Shown piece after piece: positions 58,893-64,000 of a stretch of 64,000 nucleotides of DNA; within the stretch, counting starts at the first letter, position 1, and the number at the start of each line of letters is the position of its first letter. A program made the translations under genes and the position numbers. This DNA comes from Bradysia coprophila. Lineage: Eukaryota > Arthropoda > Insecta > Diptera > Sciaridae. The stretch is taken from assembly GCF_014529535.1 (NCBI RefSeq), contig NW_023503616.1, positions 2,604,001 through 2,668,000 on the forward strand, in the 5' to 3' direction. The notes under the pieces are model-generated. The model was not told the origin of the DNA. It saw only the letters and a program-made list of their open reading frames with translations, and made no database searches.

Positions 58893-61489
58893 CAGATCAA
58901 AATCATAATAAGTAAGTAGCAGAGCTTGCAACATTAATACGTCCATATCTTGTTTAAAGTATCTCTTAATGTTTGACACTAAAATCTTTTACTTCGTTTG
59001 TTTAAAAATATTTTTTGATAATATAAGTTCATCACTAATTTTTCTAATAATTTTCGATATCAGATGACTAGCCGTTTCAAAAAAAAAAAAATTGTAGATT
59101 ATCTGCCCCTCTAAGCTTGCATGTTAGGACACATTTAAAATAACATTTAAATCTGATAGCTCACTTCTCGAAAGGAAATCAATAACGATCGACATACGTA
59201 GCAATTTACTGAACTTGCAATTCACCATTAACAATATTAACGCATTTATCACCATGCCCCATTAAGATGAATTCTACGCTCGTGCGACATCAAAATAATT
59301 GCTAAAATTGTAAATTTCGCTAATATAGAATTCGCATGTATACATTTTTATACTTGCATATCGCTTTTCGTTCAGCAGTGTTTATATAAAAAGACAACGA
59401 ATTTCACGTTGCTTATCAAATACGAATAATTCTTACATTCATTCACTTCGTTTCAGTGTTCTTGTGATGAAGACGTTTATTTAAGATACGGATAGAAACT
59501 GGAACTTTATAAACGAATCAACAAGAACATTTTTTATATTTTCAAATTTACGTTTTTTTCGTGTGTTGAAGTTGAGATTGTGCTGTTCCATAAATATTTC
59601 GATCAACAAAAATGTGATTTCAATTATATGAACAAGACTTTATAATGTTTGTGAAGTGCAACAACAGAAATTGGTTTAATAGTGTCTGCTGTTAAACGCT
59701 TTTTTTTTAATTTAAATAATTATGAGGCAAAATGCAATAAAATTTACAATAAAATGCTTGTGCTATTGTTGAGCACCATTCAAGCAGACCCATAAATACA
59801 TCGATTATTTTAATCACTCACTGCTGCTGTATAAATCTTAATTATTGTCTTTAGCAGTCGTATAAATCTTAATTATTGACCTATTCTCTGTTACTGAGAG
59901 TAGGTAGTCATCCTTGAGCGTTTCTCTGCATTACTTTCTCGACACCAGGAACAACTGTTTTCAATTAATTTATAAAGTTGAAGGTACGTGAACTTAAGCT
60001 ATAAAACATGGGCGTCTAAGTGACCTCTCAGGTATGCCTCCATGGGCCCAATGTCTTATAATAAACTCACAAGTCCGACTTTCATCAGTTTTTTATTTGG
60101 TATTCAACTTCGTGGACATATCGATGCTGTTAGATAAACATTTTAAGTTTATTCGTATAGCTTGGAAAGTTAAGAATGATTCTTGAGGTGTGTAGTCTGC
60201 AAAAATGCATAGGTGTCATGTCGTCTGAGAGAATTCAGATGATCAAAACAAAATATTTGGCGCGTTCAAACGTAAAATTATTCGTAAATATAATGAATGA
60301 GAACTGAAAGTCTCAGAATAAATTTGCATAACCAAGTATCTAAACAGTGGCAATGCTCTTGCAAAAAAATTTTTAGACAAATATTTTTGTCTGTGATGGC
60401 TATACCAATGAACGTTTCTTTTCCGTACCGCACTTTTTTCTTGTAATTTATTTGACAAACTTCAGTCTGCGTGTAAAATGTAAATTTTACGGATGTAATT
60501 TGTTTGAACTTCCTCTTTATCCTTTTTCTATCGAATGCAAATACCCATCCAGTATCTTTGTTGATTTCATCATTAATAAACCGAAAGGGTCACTCGAAAG
60601 GGTAGCTGCAATCGCCTTGTTTGATTCAGATTGTACTGTTTTTTAGTCAATAAAATACAAATGATTTAAATAACTAATAGATACATCAACATCGAACTGC
60701 GTCTCGAACCATTAACAACAGTTTATTTTAAGATTATAAAGTCAACAAACGTTCGTTAGCAAGGGGCAGACAACTATTTTTAATTTTTTTGCGATTTTTA
60801 TGATTGAAATTATTGGACTGATGTAAAAAATAATGTGACAAAAATCACGAAAATAAACTAACTGTAGCCACTTAACTGTTACAACATAACAACTTTATTA
60901 TAATTCTCTCTTTGAGTCTGCCGAATTCAATAAAATTTCCATGGAATATTTATTTATTTTTTGTTAAATTATCATACATACTATTAATGTATATCAGACC
61001 GATCCGTATCGCATAAAGTGAATGACAGTTGGTATTCAAAATTTTAAAATTAGCAAACTAGTTTTCTTCGGATGTTCGAAAAGATAATCTGAAATTGCCA
61101 ATAATCACACCTTATTACGAGGGTGTTGGACGTAATGTGAACGACTGAAGCATAACGGCTTAACACAATCTTATAAAGATTCAGTGCAGAGCTGAATACG
61201 CAATAGGCAATTTTTTCAATCATTTCAATCAACATTTTAATGGAGTAAACGCCTCCAATTAGGTGTGGAATAAATAAGTCTACCTCAATTTTAACAATCA
61301 TTTTACTCAGGTGATATTAAAGTGAACTAATCAACACATTGATATTATTTAGGAGGACAAACGGAAAGTTTCAATATTAATCACCGAACTAAGAAACACT
61401 AACCAAAAACCTAAAAGTTTCAGTCGAGTTTTTTAAAGCTCATTATCAACAGTGAAAAAACTTGCGTCATTTGATGAGTGATTTTTTAA
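58893..61489. other. Intergenic region upstream of the esterase
   Basis: No gene is seen. TATATAAA near 59381-59388 could mark the promoter of the esterase gene if a 5' UTR intron exists, but I cannot link them. A 30-base direct repeat (tataaatcttaattattg) occurs at 59831 and 59862. Confidence 0.45.
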
Positions 61490-63991
<2,502 letters not shown>

Positions 63992-64000
63992 TTCAGAAAT

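Overview
The window is AT-rich eukaryotic DNA with short GT-AG introns (about 60-80 bases), long gene-poor gaps and dense small inverted-repeat transposons. The genes (a painless-like TRPA channel, Topors, insect-type P450, secreted esterase) indicate an insect, and most probably a dipteran; a lower dipteran such as a fungus gnat or midge is my inference, not something the sequence proves.

Layout. 1-9.5 kb: no convincing gene, only small repeats. 9.5-12.5 kb (+): 3' part of a multi-exon coiled-coil protein gene. 12.6-15.5 kb (-): complete six-exon Topors gene (RING E3 ligase), convergent with the coiled-coil gene. 17.8-20.9 kb: wreck of an NB-ARC/TPR gene on the minus strand, partly duplicated head to head, plus a 191-residue orphan ORF. 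21-28.5 kb: repeats (tandem array of about 148-bp units, an AT-rich element with terminal inverted repeats, a Harbinger-like MITE). 28.5-30.8 kb (+): TRPA channel. 32.0-39.5 kb (+): 14-exon aspartyl/asparaginyl beta-hydroxylase with a very long acidic region and a possible early-terminating isoform. 40.3-41.2 kb (-): MCTS1, convergent with it. 44.4-46.2 kb (+): CYP2-clan-like P450. 46.4-47.9 and 51.4-53.0 kb (-): two copies of an uninterrupted DUF4246-family gene. 61.5-64.0 kb (+): secreted carboxylesterase in nine exons.

The most informative structure is at 46-58.9 kb. A tandem duplication runs from inside the last P450 exon to the left arm of a hAT-like element. It produced the second DUF4246 copy and a truncated P450 3' fragment, and unequal later insertions (a TTAA-flanked foldback element, palindromic MITEs, a 1.1-kb insertion) made the two units different lengths. 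DUF4246 is known mainly from fungi, so the pair is a candidate horizontally acquired gene that later duplicated. I saw no tRNA, rRNA or CRISPR. Exon borders were read by eye from splice signals and reading phase. The complete gene models given as such close in frame.
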